A DNA stretch of 64,000 nucleotides from Treponema_B putidum (lineage in GTDB: Bacteria; Spirochaetota; Spirochaetia; Treponematales; Treponemataceae): the NCBI RefSeq assembly GCF_007830595.1, contig NZ_VLLD01000006.1; one strand, 5' to 3'. Every line of letters begins with the position of its first letter. Positions within the stretch are counted from its first letter, which is position 1. The notes beneath the pieces are model-generated. The model ran no database searches. It was not told where the DNA came from and worked only from the letters and a program-made list of their open reading frames with translations. Position numbers and translations under genes: made by a program. Shown piece by piece: positions 25,811 through 35,417 of this stretch.

Positions 25811-27043
25811 ATGAAAAAAAATCTTAAGTATTATTTATTTTTATTTATAACAGCAGCGGTTTTTATTTTAAATTCCTGTAATTCAACTGAAATTCCGGAA
25901 TCGAAATTACCTAAAAAAGAAGATGATATAAGCAAACTTATTTTAAGCTTTTCAGGTGATATTATGGCTCATGATGTCAATTTTAAAATGAAAGACTATA
26001 ATCGAATTTACGATGATGTCAGGGATATTCTTTTAAATGATGATTTGAGCTTTGGAAATGTGGAAACACCGGTCTGTGAAGAAAGGCCTCTTTCAACCTT
26101 TCCATGTTTTAATATACATAAAGATTATCTAAAGGCTGCGGTGGATGGGGGCTTTGATGTCTTTTCCTTTGCCAATAATCACACCAATGATCAAGGTATT
26201 CAAGGAATAGATGGAACAATTAAAAGTTTTAATGCTTTAAAAGACGAGTACAAAAATAAGGAAATTTTTTCTTCGGGTTTAAAAAATAAAGAGGATGAAG
26301 ATTTTAAACCTGTCTTAATCGAAAAAAAAGGCTGGAAGATTTTATTTTTATCCGTAACGGAGCTGATAAACTCACACGGCAAATCAAAGAATAGGCTTTA
26401 TTACTCCGAGCCCACAAAGGCAGGAAGGGAAAAACTTCTTTTATCCATAAAAAAAATGAGGGAAGAAAATCCTTGCGATGTTTTTATTCTATCTCTTCAT
26501 CTAAACGAAGCGGAATACGGTCTTAAAGTTTTAGAGAGTAAAAAGGCATGGTTTAAAGCTTTAGCCGCCGCCGGAGTAGATGTAGTTTGGGCTCATCATC
26601 CCCATGTTTTACAGGATTGGGAGCTTTCAGAGGTGGAAATCTTAACCGATGATTCCAAAAAAGATATTATTCAAATCAATAAAGGAGAGAATAATGAACC
26701 TCTTGATTCTTTGCTCACACATAAAAAAAATGCTTTTTTTATGTACTCTATGGGAAATTTTATTTCAGGCCAAAGGTGGAAGGTAAACTACGCCGATCCG
26801 GCCTATTACAGGGAATACACGGGAGATTCAATAATAATGCAGTTAAGCTTAAAAAAAATCAACGGCATCTTGCAGTCAGAAATGGACGCTGCCCCTATTT
26901 TAATTACAAACTATAATGAAAAAGATGCACCCGTAATAAAACGCTTTACACAAGAATGGGTTGAGAGTCTTCCTGAAAAAGAAAAGGCCTATTATCTTAA
27001 AAGGCTTGAACTTATGAGGGCATACTTACCTAAGTTAAAATAA
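25811..27043 (+). CDS. CapA-family (metallophosphatase-like) lipoprotein
   Basis: From the ATG at 25811 the protein is 410 residues. It opens with a lipoprotein signal (FILNSC, Cys23). The body matches the CapA/PGA-synthesis family of metallophosphatase-like proteins: SFSGDIMAHDVN near residue 49, GNVETPV, FSFANNHTNDQG near 120, WAHHPHVLQDWE near 265 and MYSMGNFISGQ. The frame runs open further upstream to 25736, but there is no support for a start there. Family members include poly-gamma-glutamate capsule proteins, yet no capB/capC is nearby, so the substrate is unknown. It probably acts on the envelope surface. Confidence 0.8.
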   Translation: MKKNLKYYLFLFITAAVFILNSCNSTEIPESKLPKKEDDISKLILSFSGDIMAHDVNFKMKDYNRIYDDVRDILLNDDLSFGNVETPVCEERPLSTFPCFNIHKDYLKAAVDGGFDVFSFANNHTNDQGIQGIDGTIKSFNALKDEYKNKEIFSSGLKNKEDEDFKPVLIEKKGWKILFLSVTELINSHGKSKNRLYYSEPTKAGREKLLLSIKKMREENPCDVFILSLHLNEAEYGLKVLESKKAWFKALAAAGVDVVWAHHPHVLQDWELSEVEILTDDSKKDIIQINKGENNEPLDSLLTHKKNAFFMYSMGNFISGQRWKVNYADPAYYREYTGDSIIMQLSLKKINGILQSEMDAAPILITNYNEKDAPVIKRFTQEWVESLPEKEKAYYLKRLELMRAYLPKLK

Positions 27044-27059
27044 AAAGTTTAGATAAAAC

Positions 27060-28502
27060 TTACATTAAGGCCTTATATTTTTCGGCCAAAGCTTTTGCCT
27101 TTACGTTTGCAAGGCCTCGGTAACGTTCAGGGTTTGCAAAAAACTCTTCAGGCTTATCAAAGTTAAGCTCTTTTAGTCTAGCCGTAACAAGGGCAAATAC
27201 CTTTTCTTCGGCTTTTAAGGCCTCATAAAAACTTAACTTTTGATTTTCGGCAGCAAGGGTAATCTTACGTATTACCTCATGCGCATCGGAAACACCGCAT
27301 TCCGCCAAAAGGATATAAGCGGGCTCAGCCATAACGCCTCCCCTAACCTTTCCGCCGCCCTGTAAAAGGTTTTTAAGCATGTTTTCCCTATCGGCCTGTA
27401 AGCCCTTCAATATTGAATTCATTCGGTTAAAGGCTAATGCAAGACCTGTAAGATAATCGGCTATAAACCTCTGGCTTGCAGAGTTGGATAAATCCCTTTG
27501 GTGCTCCGAGATTTGGTCCATATAAAAACTCATCACGCGCGGAGAAAAGGTCTTCCACAAGCTTTTCACATGCTCGGAATTCCACGGGTTACGTTTTTGA
27601 GGCATGGTGGAAGAACCTACCTGTGTTGCACTAAAATATTCAAAAACCTCCCCTATCTCGGTTCTTTGCAAATTGCGTAAATCGTCTGCAAGGTTTGCAA
27701 TTATGCCGAAGGAAATATTTGCTTCAAGAAGGAGGCGGAGCATGTATTCGGGCTCCACAAGCTGATGAGAATATTCGGAAGGCTTTAAACCGAGGTAATC
27801 AAGATAGATTTTTTCAAATCGCATTGGATCGGAAACTATTAAAGAAGCCGCATTATAGGCCCCTACGGCTCCGGCAAATTTTCCGCGTAAATCTTTTACA
27901 AGCTCTTCCATTTTTAAAATCGACTTGCCTAAACGGGCTACATATTCTGAAACGGCGTAACCGAAGGTAATAGGAACCGCATGCTGACCGTGAGTACGCC
28001 CGACCTGAGGCGTTTCAGCCTCTCTTTCAGCTATATCGCAAAGCAAAAGCTCGGTTTTCTTTAAAAGAGGAATTATTACCTTTATGACAGCATCCCTTAT
28101 CCTCATAGAAAAGGCCGTGTCGAGGATGTCGGCACTGGTAGCCCCAAGGTGAACCAAAGGAGCGATATTTTCCGGAACTTTTTTCTTTAAGACATTTACC
28201 AAGGCTCTTATATTGTGCTGGGTCTTATGTTCTTCTTCATAAACTTCGGAAGGATCGATATTTAAGGCAATATCGTCCAATGTTTTTTCAAGCTCGCTGC
28301 TCAGTTTTGGAAGTAAAGAGCCTTTTTTTTCTTCTGCGATTTTAAGATGAGCCTTTACGAGAGCCATTTCGGCCATGGCACAATAAACGATACCTGCTTC
28401 TTCCGATAAAAAAACCGACAGTTCATCATAAAGACCTCCTTGCGGAAGGGAATAACGGTGATCTATCGGCGATATATTTTTAAAAATACTTCTAGTTTCC
28501 AT
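27060..28502 (-). CDS. purB: Adenylosuccinate lyase
   Basis: The 480-residue enzyme belongs to the fumarase/aspartase superfamily and has the signature SSTMPQKRNPWNSEH near residue 295, typical of PurB-like proteins. Also seen are the HLGATSADILDT segment near 117 and GRTHGQHAVPITFG near 167 (catalytic His). It cleaves adenylosuccinate, and SAICAR where de novo purine synthesis exists, releasing fumarate. Convergent with the CapA-like gene. No Shine-Dalgarno precedes the ATG; the promoter suggests a leaderless mRNA. Confidence 0.9.
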   Translation of the reverse strand: METRSIFKNISPIDHRYSLPQGGLYDELSVFLSEEAGIVYCAMAEMALVKAHLKIAEEKKGSLLPKLSSELEKTLDDIALNIDPSEVYEEEHKTQHNIRALVNVLKKKVPENIAPLVHLGATSADILDTAFSMRIRDAVIKVIIPLLKKTELLLCDIAEREAETPQVGRTHGQHAVPITFGYAVSEYVARLGKSILKMEELVKDLRGKFAGAVGAYNAASLIVSDPMRFEKIYLDYLGLKPSEYSHQLVEPEYMLRLLLEANISFGIIANLADDLRNLQRTEIGEVFEYFSATQVGSSTMPQKRNPWNSEHVKSLWKTFSPRVMSFYMDQISEHQRDLSNSASQRFIADYLTGLALAFNRMNSILKGLQADRENMLKNLLQGGGKVRGGVMAEPAYILLAECGVSDAHEVIRKITLAAENQKLSFYEALKAEEKVFALVTARLKELNFDKPEEFFANPERYRGLANVKAKALAEKYKALM

Positions 28503-28509
28503 ATCCGAT

Positions 28510-28538
28510 ATAATGACCTAAAGAAGATGTTTAGTCAA
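28510..28538 (-). promoter_or_regulatory. Candidate leaderless promoter of purB
   Basis: On the minus strand TTGACT (28533-28538) and CATTAT (28510-28515) are 17 bp apart, with 7 nt between the -10 and the ATG. The -10 box is a weak match (4 of 6). Confidence 0.45.
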
Positions 28539-28637
28539 GCGGTTTAAAATCGGCTTATACAAGTTTTATTCATCATAAGAACTAGGAGCATCAACACTAT
28601 CTTTGAGCAGTTTTTAACCTTTTCTACTTTTTTGATT

Positions 28638-30275
28638 CTAAAAAGACTGTTCACCGACTTTGGTAAGATTTGTACAGCCGTAAAAAGCCTCTTCACCGAT
28701 TTCAATACGATTTGTACAAGCAGAAAAGTCTACTTTTGCTAACTTAATACATCCGGAGAAAGCCCATTCACCGATTACGGTAAGATTTGCAGGTAAGCGG
28801 ACCTCAGCTAAGCCGGTACAACCGTCAAAAGCCCATCCTTCGATTTCGGTAACGGTATCAGGTATGAAAATCTGTGTAATGCCTCCGGCGGCACATATAA
28901 GTTTTTTCATATTTCTTGTGTATATCACATTATCCTTACTGTAATAGGTTGTATTTTCCGGGGCGACTATCAACTTACGTAAATTGCCACAATCTGCAAA
29001 AGCCCCTTTACCTATTGAGTTGAGGCTTGCAGGTAAGCGGACTTCAACTAAACCTGTACAGCCGTCAAAAGCCCAGTAACCGATTTTAGCAAGACTTGCA
29101 GGCAAGCGGATTTCAGTTAAGCCGGTACAGCCTAAGAATGCCCATCTGCCAATGTCTACAAGACCTGTACAGGCAGAAAAATCGATTTCCGTTAAAGCAG
29201 TACAATCATAAAAAGCATTCTCAGCAATTTTTTTAACCTCGGGAGGAAGCACAAGCTTTCCTTGCAGTTTTGTTTTATCGGTAATTCCGGTAAGCGTACC
29301 GTCTTTATCGATAACCAGTAAGGGGTTATTTTGTGCTTCTAATTCTTTAAGCCTTGCTTGAGCCTCAGCCAGTCCCTGATCCGCAGCTTTCCCAAACCAT
29401 TCGGCAGCTTTTTTATAATCTTTTTTTACTCCTATTCCTTGATAATACAGCCAGCCGAGACTAAACTGTCCTTCAGCATCCCCTTTTTCAGCTGCTTTAC
29501 GGTGCCAGTAGACGGCTTTTTCATCATTTTGCTGAACTCCAACACCATTGTGATACATCCAGCCGAGTTTATTCTGAGCCTTAGCCAGTCCTTGTTCCGC
29601 TGCTTTAAGGTACCATTCAGTGGCTTGTTCATGATCTTTTGCAAGGCCTAGACCATCGTAGTACATATTTCCAAGATTAAACTGAGCCTCTGCAAGTTCC
29701 TTTTCAGCAGCCTTACGATACCAATAAACGGCTGACTCATAATTTTGATCTATTCCTCGTCCTGTTTTATACATAAAACCAAGATTATTCTGTGCCTCAG
29801 AAAGTTCCTGTTCAGCGGCTTTACGGTACCAGTAGACGGCCTGTTTATAATTTTGCTCTACACCCCATCCTTCCTTATACATAAACCCAAGACTGTTTTG
29901 TGCCCATGCATGTTCTTGTTCAGCGGCCTTGCGGTACCAGTAAAAGGCTTGTTTATAACTTTGCTCTACGCCCTTTCCTTCTAAAAACATATCTGCGAGA
30001 TTGTTCTGAGCTAATATATGCTCTTGTTTGGCTGCTTTAGTATACCAGTATGCCGCCGTTTCGTAATTCTGAGTTACACCCTTACCCTCAAAATATAGGC
30101 CGGCAAGTTTGTTCTGTGCTTCGGCAAGTCCTTTTTCAGCTTCTTGCTGAAGTGCCCGTATTTCATCAGTTTCATCTGCAGTAAGAGGGCTTACACATAA
30201 CAACGGCAGCATAAATACTACCGTCATAATAAAAACCTTTATAAAGATTAATTCTTTTTTCTTTATTTGTTTCAT
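28638..30275 (-). CDS. Exported Sel1-repeat plus BspA-like leucine-rich repeat protein
   Basis: I place the start at the ATG at 30275 (MKQIKKKEL) after GGGAG; the frame extends to 30305. The product is about 545 residues. A signal peptide (about 1-33) is followed by seven to eight Sel1/TPR repeats (about 38-310) of the type AEAQNNLGFMYKxGxGVxQNYxxAVYWYRKAA. After a short linker come BspA-type LRR repeats (about 330-545) with FxGCTGLxEVRLPASLxxIG units. LRR proteins of this kind are surface adhesins in oral treponemes and Tannerella. The fusion of the two repeat types suggests a protein-binding surface or periplasmic scaffold. Confidence 0.8.
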   Translation of the reverse strand: MKQIKKKELIFIKVFIMTVVFMLPLLCVSPLTADETDEIRALQQEAEKGLAEAQNKLAGLYFEGKGVTQNYETAAYWYTKAAKQEHILAQNNLADMFLEGKGVEQSYKQAFYWYRKAAEQEHAWAQNSLGFMYKEGWGVEQNYKQAVYWYRKAAEQELSEAQNNLGFMYKTGRGIDQNYESAVYWYRKAAEKELAEAQFNLGNMYYDGLGLAKDHEQATEWYLKAAEQGLAKAQNKLGWMYHNGVGVQQNDEKAVYWHRKAAEKGDAEGQFSLGWLYYQGIGVKKDYKKAAEWFGKAADQGLAEAQARLKELEAQNNPLLVIDKDGTLTGITDKTKLQGKLVLPPEVKKIAENAFYDCTALTEIDFSACTGLVDIGRWAFLGCTGLTEIRLPASLAKIGYWAFDGCTGLVEVRLPASLNSIGKGAFADCGNLRKLIVAPENTTYYSKDNVIYTRNMKKLICAAGGITQIFIPDTVTEIEGWAFDGCTGLAEVRLPANLTVIGEWAFSGCIKLAKVDFSACTNRIEIGEEAFYGCTNLTKVGEQSF

Positions 30276-30339
30276 TTTAAACACTCCCCAAAAGTCCATA
30301 TACACATGATAACTTTTTACTTTATATCCATGATAAGTT

Positions 30340-31923
30340 TTACTTTATATCGATATAGAATTTTTTGATATATCTTATTCTTGCATCTGCCTTGTCCCAG
30401 AATTTGCTTTCAGGATAGGCCTTAGTCAGAGTCTGATAGGCTTCTAAAGCTTTTTTTACATTTTTATTGGAGCCGTTCAACTCATAGGCTTGGCCTCGTA
30501 AAAATAAGGCTTCATCCAAATTTTCCGAGTAGTTTTTAAAAAAATCTTCTGCCGAATTTAAAGCATTTGCTGCATTTCCTTCAGAAATATAGCCTCTTAT
30601 CGTGTCTAATAACTCGGAAGCCGATTTAAGATTCTGTCCGGTTGATTCGGGTTTTTCAGCTACGGTTAAAAGATCGGGAGAATCATAAACTTTTGAATTA
30701 TCATTTTTTGTAGATGAAGCCTCAGATTCCTTTTTAGATTCGTTTTCACTCCCAATATTGTTTTTTTTATCAATAAGACTGTCTTTCAGACTGTCTTTTT
30801 TTTCAAGTTCTTTTGCCGTGTTTACCTCTCCTTTATAGTCCGGAGCCTTAACCGTATTATTCAGTTTTGTTTTTGCCTTTTCAACATGAACTGCAATAGA
30901 ATCCGAAATAAAATTATCCGAAAAAACATCAAAATGCGAAAAATTAAGAATATATGAACCTTCATCTAAGGCTCCAAAGTGGAATGTAGAGGTACCGTTT
31001 TGAAGTTTTCTTTGCTGATATTTTATACCTTTTTGTGCAGATGTTTCACCTAAGTATACCCAACCCTCTCCGGGGTATACAACTTCAAGCCTCTGTCCCG
31101 TATACAGCTTTACTGAACGGGAAGCTCTTTCTTCTTTTGTTTCATCGGGTTCGGTACTTGGAAATTCCGAAAAAACACGGGAAGGTTCTAAATCTTCAGC
31201 CTTTTCTTCATTTACAACATCCATATTGGAATTATCTTTATTGGAATTGGAATTATCCTTATTGGACATATCGGAAGTTTCTAAAGAAGATTCTGAAATA
31301 GGGGCTGAAAGAGCAGAATCCGAACTTATTACAGTTTCTTTATCATCCGGTAAAACAATCTTATTGGAATCACCGGCAGGTTCTAATTTTTGTTTTTCAT
31401 CCTTATCTTTTTCGTTAATATTTAGTAAAGTTTCCGGATTATTTTTAGGTCGACTGCTAGGCCGACCGTCAGGTTGACCGTTCGGCAGGTCTTGTATACT
31501 TATGACCGTCTTATCGGAGGCTTGAGAATCCGAAGTTTCAGCTTCTTTAGCATTGGACTCACCACTAGGTAAGGCCGGCTCATCTTCAGCATCAACTATC
31601 AACTCCAAGGCCGGTTTATCGCTGATAGGTTTAGAGTCGGAAACGGAAGTTTCCGAATCGGCTTCAATCTTTGGTACGGAATCCTTGAGAGTACCATTAT
31701 CCTCGGCAGAGTCGGTATGGGCTTCATTGGCGGTTTTAACATCCTTGACTGCCTCAATACCTGCCTCTTTATCCGTTTCAGTTTTGGGTTCATTGACTGC
31801 AATATCTTCAATCTTTTTATCCTCTGCCGAATTTTCACCCGTATTTTTTTTTGTACTTGCACAAGAATTTAAAAAAATAAAAATCAAAAATAAGACTAAT
31901 ATAAAACGCATTGAAAATTTCAC
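30340..31923 (-). CDS. Large low-complexity lipoprotein with C-terminal TPR-like region
   Basis: The 527-residue protein begins at a GTG (31923) that overlaps the upstream stop and has GGAGG 7 nt before it; an ATG at 31911 is an alternative. A lipobox (FLNSC, Cys21) marks it as a lipoprotein. Residues about 25-250 are Ser/Glu/Asp/Lys-rich and likely disordered. A small beta-rich segment lies near 265-350, and the C-terminus (about 430-527) resembles a TPR/YbgF-type tail (LNSAEDFFKNYSENLDEALFLRGQAYE). It follows the one-TM protein and smc. The function is unknown; the shape suggests an envelope organiser. Confidence 0.7.
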   Translation of the reverse strand: MKFSMRFILVLFLIFIFLNSCASTKKNTGENSAEDKKIEDIAVNEPKTETDKEAGIEAVKDVKTANEAHTDSAEDNGTLKDSVPKIEADSETSVSDSKPISDKPALELIVDAEDEPALPSGESNAKEAETSDSQASDKTVISIQDLPNGQPDGRPSSRPKNNPETLLNINEKDKDEKQKLEPAGDSNKIVLPDDKETVISSDSALSAPISESSLETSDMSNKDNSNSNKDNSNMDVVNEEKAEDLEPSRVFSEFPSTEPDETKEERASRSVKLYTGQRLEVVYPGEGWVYLGETSAQKGIKYQQRKLQNGTSTFHFGALDEGSYILNFSHFDVFSDNFISDSIAVHVEKAKTKLNNTVKAPDYKGEVNTAKELEKKDSLKDSLIDKKNNIGSENESKKESEASSTKNDNSKVYDSPDLLTVAEKPESTGQNLKSASELLDTIRGYISEGNAANALNSAEDFFKNYSENLDEALFLRGQAYELNGSNKNVKKALEAYQTLTKAYPESKFWDKADARIRYIKKFYIDIK

Positions 31924-32372
31924 GGGGCATCCTCCAATATCTTATCGGTAAGTTTTTTATTCTGTTTATGCAGTTCCTCCATATCTTTTTCGGTAGGAGG
32001 TTCATACCAATAATCCGCCTCCTCTTTTTCCCATATTTTACGCTGTTCCCGTGAAAACTGAATAGGAGGAAGGTGAAGGGGTTCATCTATAATTTGCAGT
32101 TTATCGACATCTATTTTACCGGACTTAAAATCTGAAGTATCGGATGATAAAACAGATCTCTTCATTTCAGAATATGATGCATTATCATTGTATGAGCCAT
32201 CATCTTTGTATGATGCATCATCTTTTTTTTGTAAAACTAAAATCAAAAGGAGACTTAATATTAAGATAAAAATCAAAACACATACAACTATTATAACCGT
32301 TTTTCTGTTATGAAAAAAAGAAGCTTTTATGTTTTTTAAAATACCGCTTATTTTACTCTTGAGGTCTATCAT
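31920..32372 (-). CDS. Hypothetical single-TM protein downstream of smc
   Basis: The product is 150 residues from an ATG at 32372 (MIDLKSKISG); an in-frame ATG at 32396 is also possible. Neither start has a well-spaced Shine-Dalgarno. Both overlap the end of smc (by 20 or 44 bp), suggesting coupled translation. One strong TM helix (about residues 25-48) is preceded by basic residues, so the acidic remainder is probably outside. The middle has a repeated SYKDDGSYNDNASY segment. It also overlaps the lipoprotein gene start by 4 bp. I do not recognise the family. Confidence 0.65.
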   Translation of the reverse strand: MIDLKSKISGILKNIKASFFHNRKTVIIVVCVLIFILILSLLLILVLQKKDDASYKDDGSYNDNASYSEMKRSVLSSDTSDFKSGKIDVDKLQIIDEPLHLPPIQFSREQRKIWEKEEADYWYEPPTEKDMEELHKQNKKLTDKILEDAP

Positions 32373-35298
32373 CGTTTTCTGGAATTTCCTCCTCATCGTT
32401 TACCGTTTTTATCCTTTTAGGCGGATGAGGCGGTATATAGACACCCTCCTCCGGTTCAACATCTTCTTCTACAAAGGGCTCGTCAACCAAGTCCATAGTT
32501 TTTGATTCGAGGTCTGATTCGTTATCCAGCCTTATAGCTATAACCTTTGAAACACCCGATTCTTCCATCGTAACACCAAGCATGGCATTTGCCCCCAAGA
32601 CAGTCTTTTTATTATGGGTTATAACTATGTATTGACTGACATTCGCGAATTCACGGAGAGTCGTAACAAAGCGGGTTACATTTTGCTCATCGAGGGCTGC
32701 ATCAATTTCGTCAAGAAGACAGAATGGAGACGGCTTTACCATATAGGTTGCAAATAAGAGTGCTACGGCAGTCATAGATTTTTCTCCGCCTGATAATAGG
32801 CTGATATTTTCAAGTTTTTTTCCGGGAGGCTGTGCAAAAATTTCTATTCCCGATTCAAGCACATTTTTAGGATCGGTTAAGCGTATTTCCGCCCTTCCTC
32901 CGCCAAAAAGTCTCCTAAACATATTATGAAAATTCTTTTTAATCTTGTTATAGGTATCCAAAAAAAGTTCAGTGGATTCGGCCGTAATCTCGTCCGTAAT
33001 TCTTTGTAAGTCTGCACGGGCCTTATCAAGATCGCTTATATGTTTAGTTAAAAATTCATAGCGTTCTTTAACGCTTTCAAATTCTTCAGGAGCCATAAAG
33101 TTTACTCTTCCCAAGGAATCAAGTTTTTGTTTAATATTTGAAAGGCTATCCCTCAGTTCACTTACAGAAGAAGTAAGAGTAAACATTCTCTCTTCAAACT
33201 CCATAAGCTCTCTGGAATGTTTTTCCCTGAAATTTTCTTTTGTATTACGGATATCGGCTTCGATCCCTGCAATATCTAAGTGAAACTTTTCCAAAAGAGA
33301 GTTTGCTTTTGAAAGCTCTGCAGTAAGTTTGTCAACCTTTCCTCTCTTACTTGCAAGGTCGGAGTTTTTTATCGAGATTTCGTTTTCAAGTTTTTCAAGC
33401 TCGGCATTTATTTTTCTTCCCTCATATTCCAAAGAATTTATCTCGCCCTCAAGTTCCGAAATATCTTCTTCCGTTTGCTTTAACTGTTTTTCTTCGGTAA
33501 AAAATTCGTTTTCAAGGTCATGAAGAGTTTTTTTCTCTGAAGAAAGTTGACGTTCTAAAAGCTTAACCTGATCTTCTGCATTTTTTGCCTGAGCATCTAC
33601 CTTTGCCCTATTTACACGCAAGTCTTCAAGTGTCTTACGGTAATCGTTTATCTTGATGGAAAGTTCATTATTTTCTTCGATAAGTTCCGCAATCTTAGCA
33701 CGGTTATTTTCGATAGATTGCCTGTTTTCCAAAATAGCGGTATCGACGGCTCTTTTTTTTGTAATAATACCTTCCGGAGCCAAAAATTCGTCAATAAATC
33801 CGGCCGAAGATTTTTTGTATTTTTCAAGAGAATTTTGAATTTCATCGCTTATGGATAAAAGTGAAGAAAAACTTTGAACGGAGTCTTCTGCGAATTTTTT
33901 TACATCATCTGCAGAATGATTTTCTATCGACGCAAAGTCGGAAAATATGGCTTTTTTTCCTGCAATTAAAACTCTTAACCGATTTAAAGTTTCATCCAAT
34001 TCTTTTTCGGCCTGCAACTTATTTGCAGAAGAATAACCGGCCGATCTCAAATTTTTATCAAGCTCAGTAACAATATCTTCGGTTATGGATTTTAATTCAA
34101 GCTCCATGTCCCCTCTCATATCGTCAAGCCGTTTGATATCGTCTTCAAGAACTTTTACGGCCGCCTTGTTTGAAGTAATTTTATGACCTGCTAAATCTAT
34201 ATTTTTTTCAAAGTCTTCGGCATTTTTTTCTATTGCAGAAACTTGTTTTTTAAACTCAAAAACATCGGCATTTTTTTCCGAAATATCGTCTTCAAGGCTT
34301 TCAATATTTTCCTTGATTGAAGAGGTCTTTGCCTCAAGCTGATTAAGCTTTAGTTTAAGTTCCGAACGGCGTTTATTGTAAATTTGGACTTGTTCTTGTT
34401 TCCCTTTTTGCTCTATAGCTAAGTTTAAGACCTTTGTCCTATAAGCATTAAACTTCTCTTCCATTTCATTTACAATATCCATATTTTCGGAAAGGAGTCC
34501 GTGAATACCGTCAATTTGAGCCTGTATTGAATCTCTTTTTTCAGAGGCTTCTTTTAAGCTTTGTTTTTTTGCTGCAAGGCTGTCCACAAAACTTTTTAAG
34601 CGCAAAAGCTGAATATCCCTTTCATGTTCAAAAACCGAATCCTTTAACTCACGGTATTTAATCGTTTGTTCCGACTGAATTTTTAAAGTATCATAAGATC
34701 TGCGGACTTCGGCCAAAGCAGCTTCAATCTGTTTCATATTTTCTTGGGTTTTTTCAAGCTTTCTTTCCGCATCCTGTCTTTTTATCTTAAATTTGGTTAT
34801 ACCGGCAGCTTCTTCAAAAAGATAACGCCTTTCCTCAGGTTTGCTCGAAAGTATCTGATCAATTTTACCCTGCTCCATAACGGAATAAGCAGCCTTTCCG
34901 ACACCCGTATCCCAAAAAAGCTCTCTAATTTCGCGCAGTTTTGCCGATTGATTATTTATAAAGTATTCGCTTTCCCCTGACCTATAAAGCCGCCTCTTTA
35001 TCGCTATTTCGCTTAAGTCTAAATTCAAAAGGCCTTTTTCATTACTTATTGTCAAAGTTACTTCTGCAACATTGAGTTGATTCCTTTTTTCGGTACCGTT
35101 AAAGATAACGTCTTCCATTTTGTCGGCCCTTAAAGTACGGGACGATTGCTCCCCAAGAACCCACTTTACGGCATCTACTACATTACTCTTTCCGCAGCCG
35201 TTGGGCCCCAGAAGGGCTGTTATACCATCTGCAAATTCAATTTTTACTCTATCGGGAAAGGACTTAAATCCGAAAATTTCAAGACTTTTAAGAAACAT
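32353..35298 (-). CDS. smc: SMC chromosome segregation ATPase, short form without a recognisable hinge
   Basis: The 981-residue protein has the SMC head split at both ends. The N-terminal part has Walker A GPNGCGKS at 31-38 and the VMEQGKIDQIL segment near 140. The C-terminal part has the signature LSGGEKSMTAVALLFA from 835 and Walker B CLLDEIDAALDEQN. Long coiled coils lie at about 165-410 and 520-790. Bacterial SMC is usually 1150-1200 residues with a hinge of about 150 residues in the middle. Here the middle (about 410-520) is short and shows no hinge-type glycine motifs. The C-terminal 55 residues are an acidic tail. No scpA or scpB is adjacent. Confidence 0.9.
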   Translation of the reverse strand: MFLKSLEIFGFKSFPDRVKIEFADGITALLGPNGCGKSNVVDAVKWVLGEQSSRTLRADKMEDVIFNGTEKRNQLNVAEVTLTISNEKGLLNLDLSEIAIKRRLYRSGESEYFINNQSAKLREIRELFWDTGVGKAAYSVMEQGKIDQILSSKPEERRYLFEEAAGITKFKIKRQDAERKLEKTQENMKQIEAALAEVRRSYDTLKIQSEQTIKYRELKDSVFEHERDIQLLRLKSFVDSLAAKKQSLKEASEKRDSIQAQIDGIHGLLSENMDIVNEMEEKFNAYRTKVLNLAIEQKGKQEQVQIYNKRRSELKLKLNQLEAKTSSIKENIESLEDDISEKNADVFEFKKQVSAIEKNAEDFEKNIDLAGHKITSNKAAVKVLEDDIKRLDDMRGDMELELKSITEDIVTELDKNLRSAGYSSANKLQAEKELDETLNRLRVLIAGKKAIFSDFASIENHSADDVKKFAEDSVQSFSSLLSISDEIQNSLEKYKKSSAGFIDEFLAPEGIITKKRAVDTAILENRQSIENNRAKIAELIEENNELSIKINDYRKTLEDLRVNRAKVDAQAKNAEDQVKLLERQLSSEKKTLHDLENEFFTEEKQLKQTEEDISELEGEINSLEYEGRKINAELEKLENEISIKNSDLASKRGKVDKLTAELSKANSLLEKFHLDIAGIEADIRNTKENFREKHSRELMEFEERMFTLTSSVSELRDSLSNIKQKLDSLGRVNFMAPEEFESVKERYEFLTKHISDLDKARADLQRITDEITAESTELFLDTYNKIKKNFHNMFRRLFGGGRAEIRLTDPKNVLESGIEIFAQPPGKKLENISLLSGGEKSMTAVALLFATYMVKPSPFCLLDEIDAALDEQNVTRFVTTLREFANVSQYIVITHNKKTVLGANAMLGVTMEESGVSKVIAIRLDNESDLESKTMDLVDEPFVEEDVEPEEGVYIPPHPPKRIKTVNDEEEIPENDDRPQE

Positions 35299-35417
35299 AA
35301 ACAGAGCATCCTTTTAACATATACATATAAAGGATTATACAATTTATTTGCTTGTTTGTCATTAGGAATTGAAAAATTTTTAAAGGATAGGAGAGTTTTT
35401 CCGATAATGAAAACATT

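Noticed and set aside
31553..31951. 132-codon plus-strand frame, Ser-rich
   Set aside because: It is antisense to the low-complexity lipoprotein gene; composition is mirrored from it.
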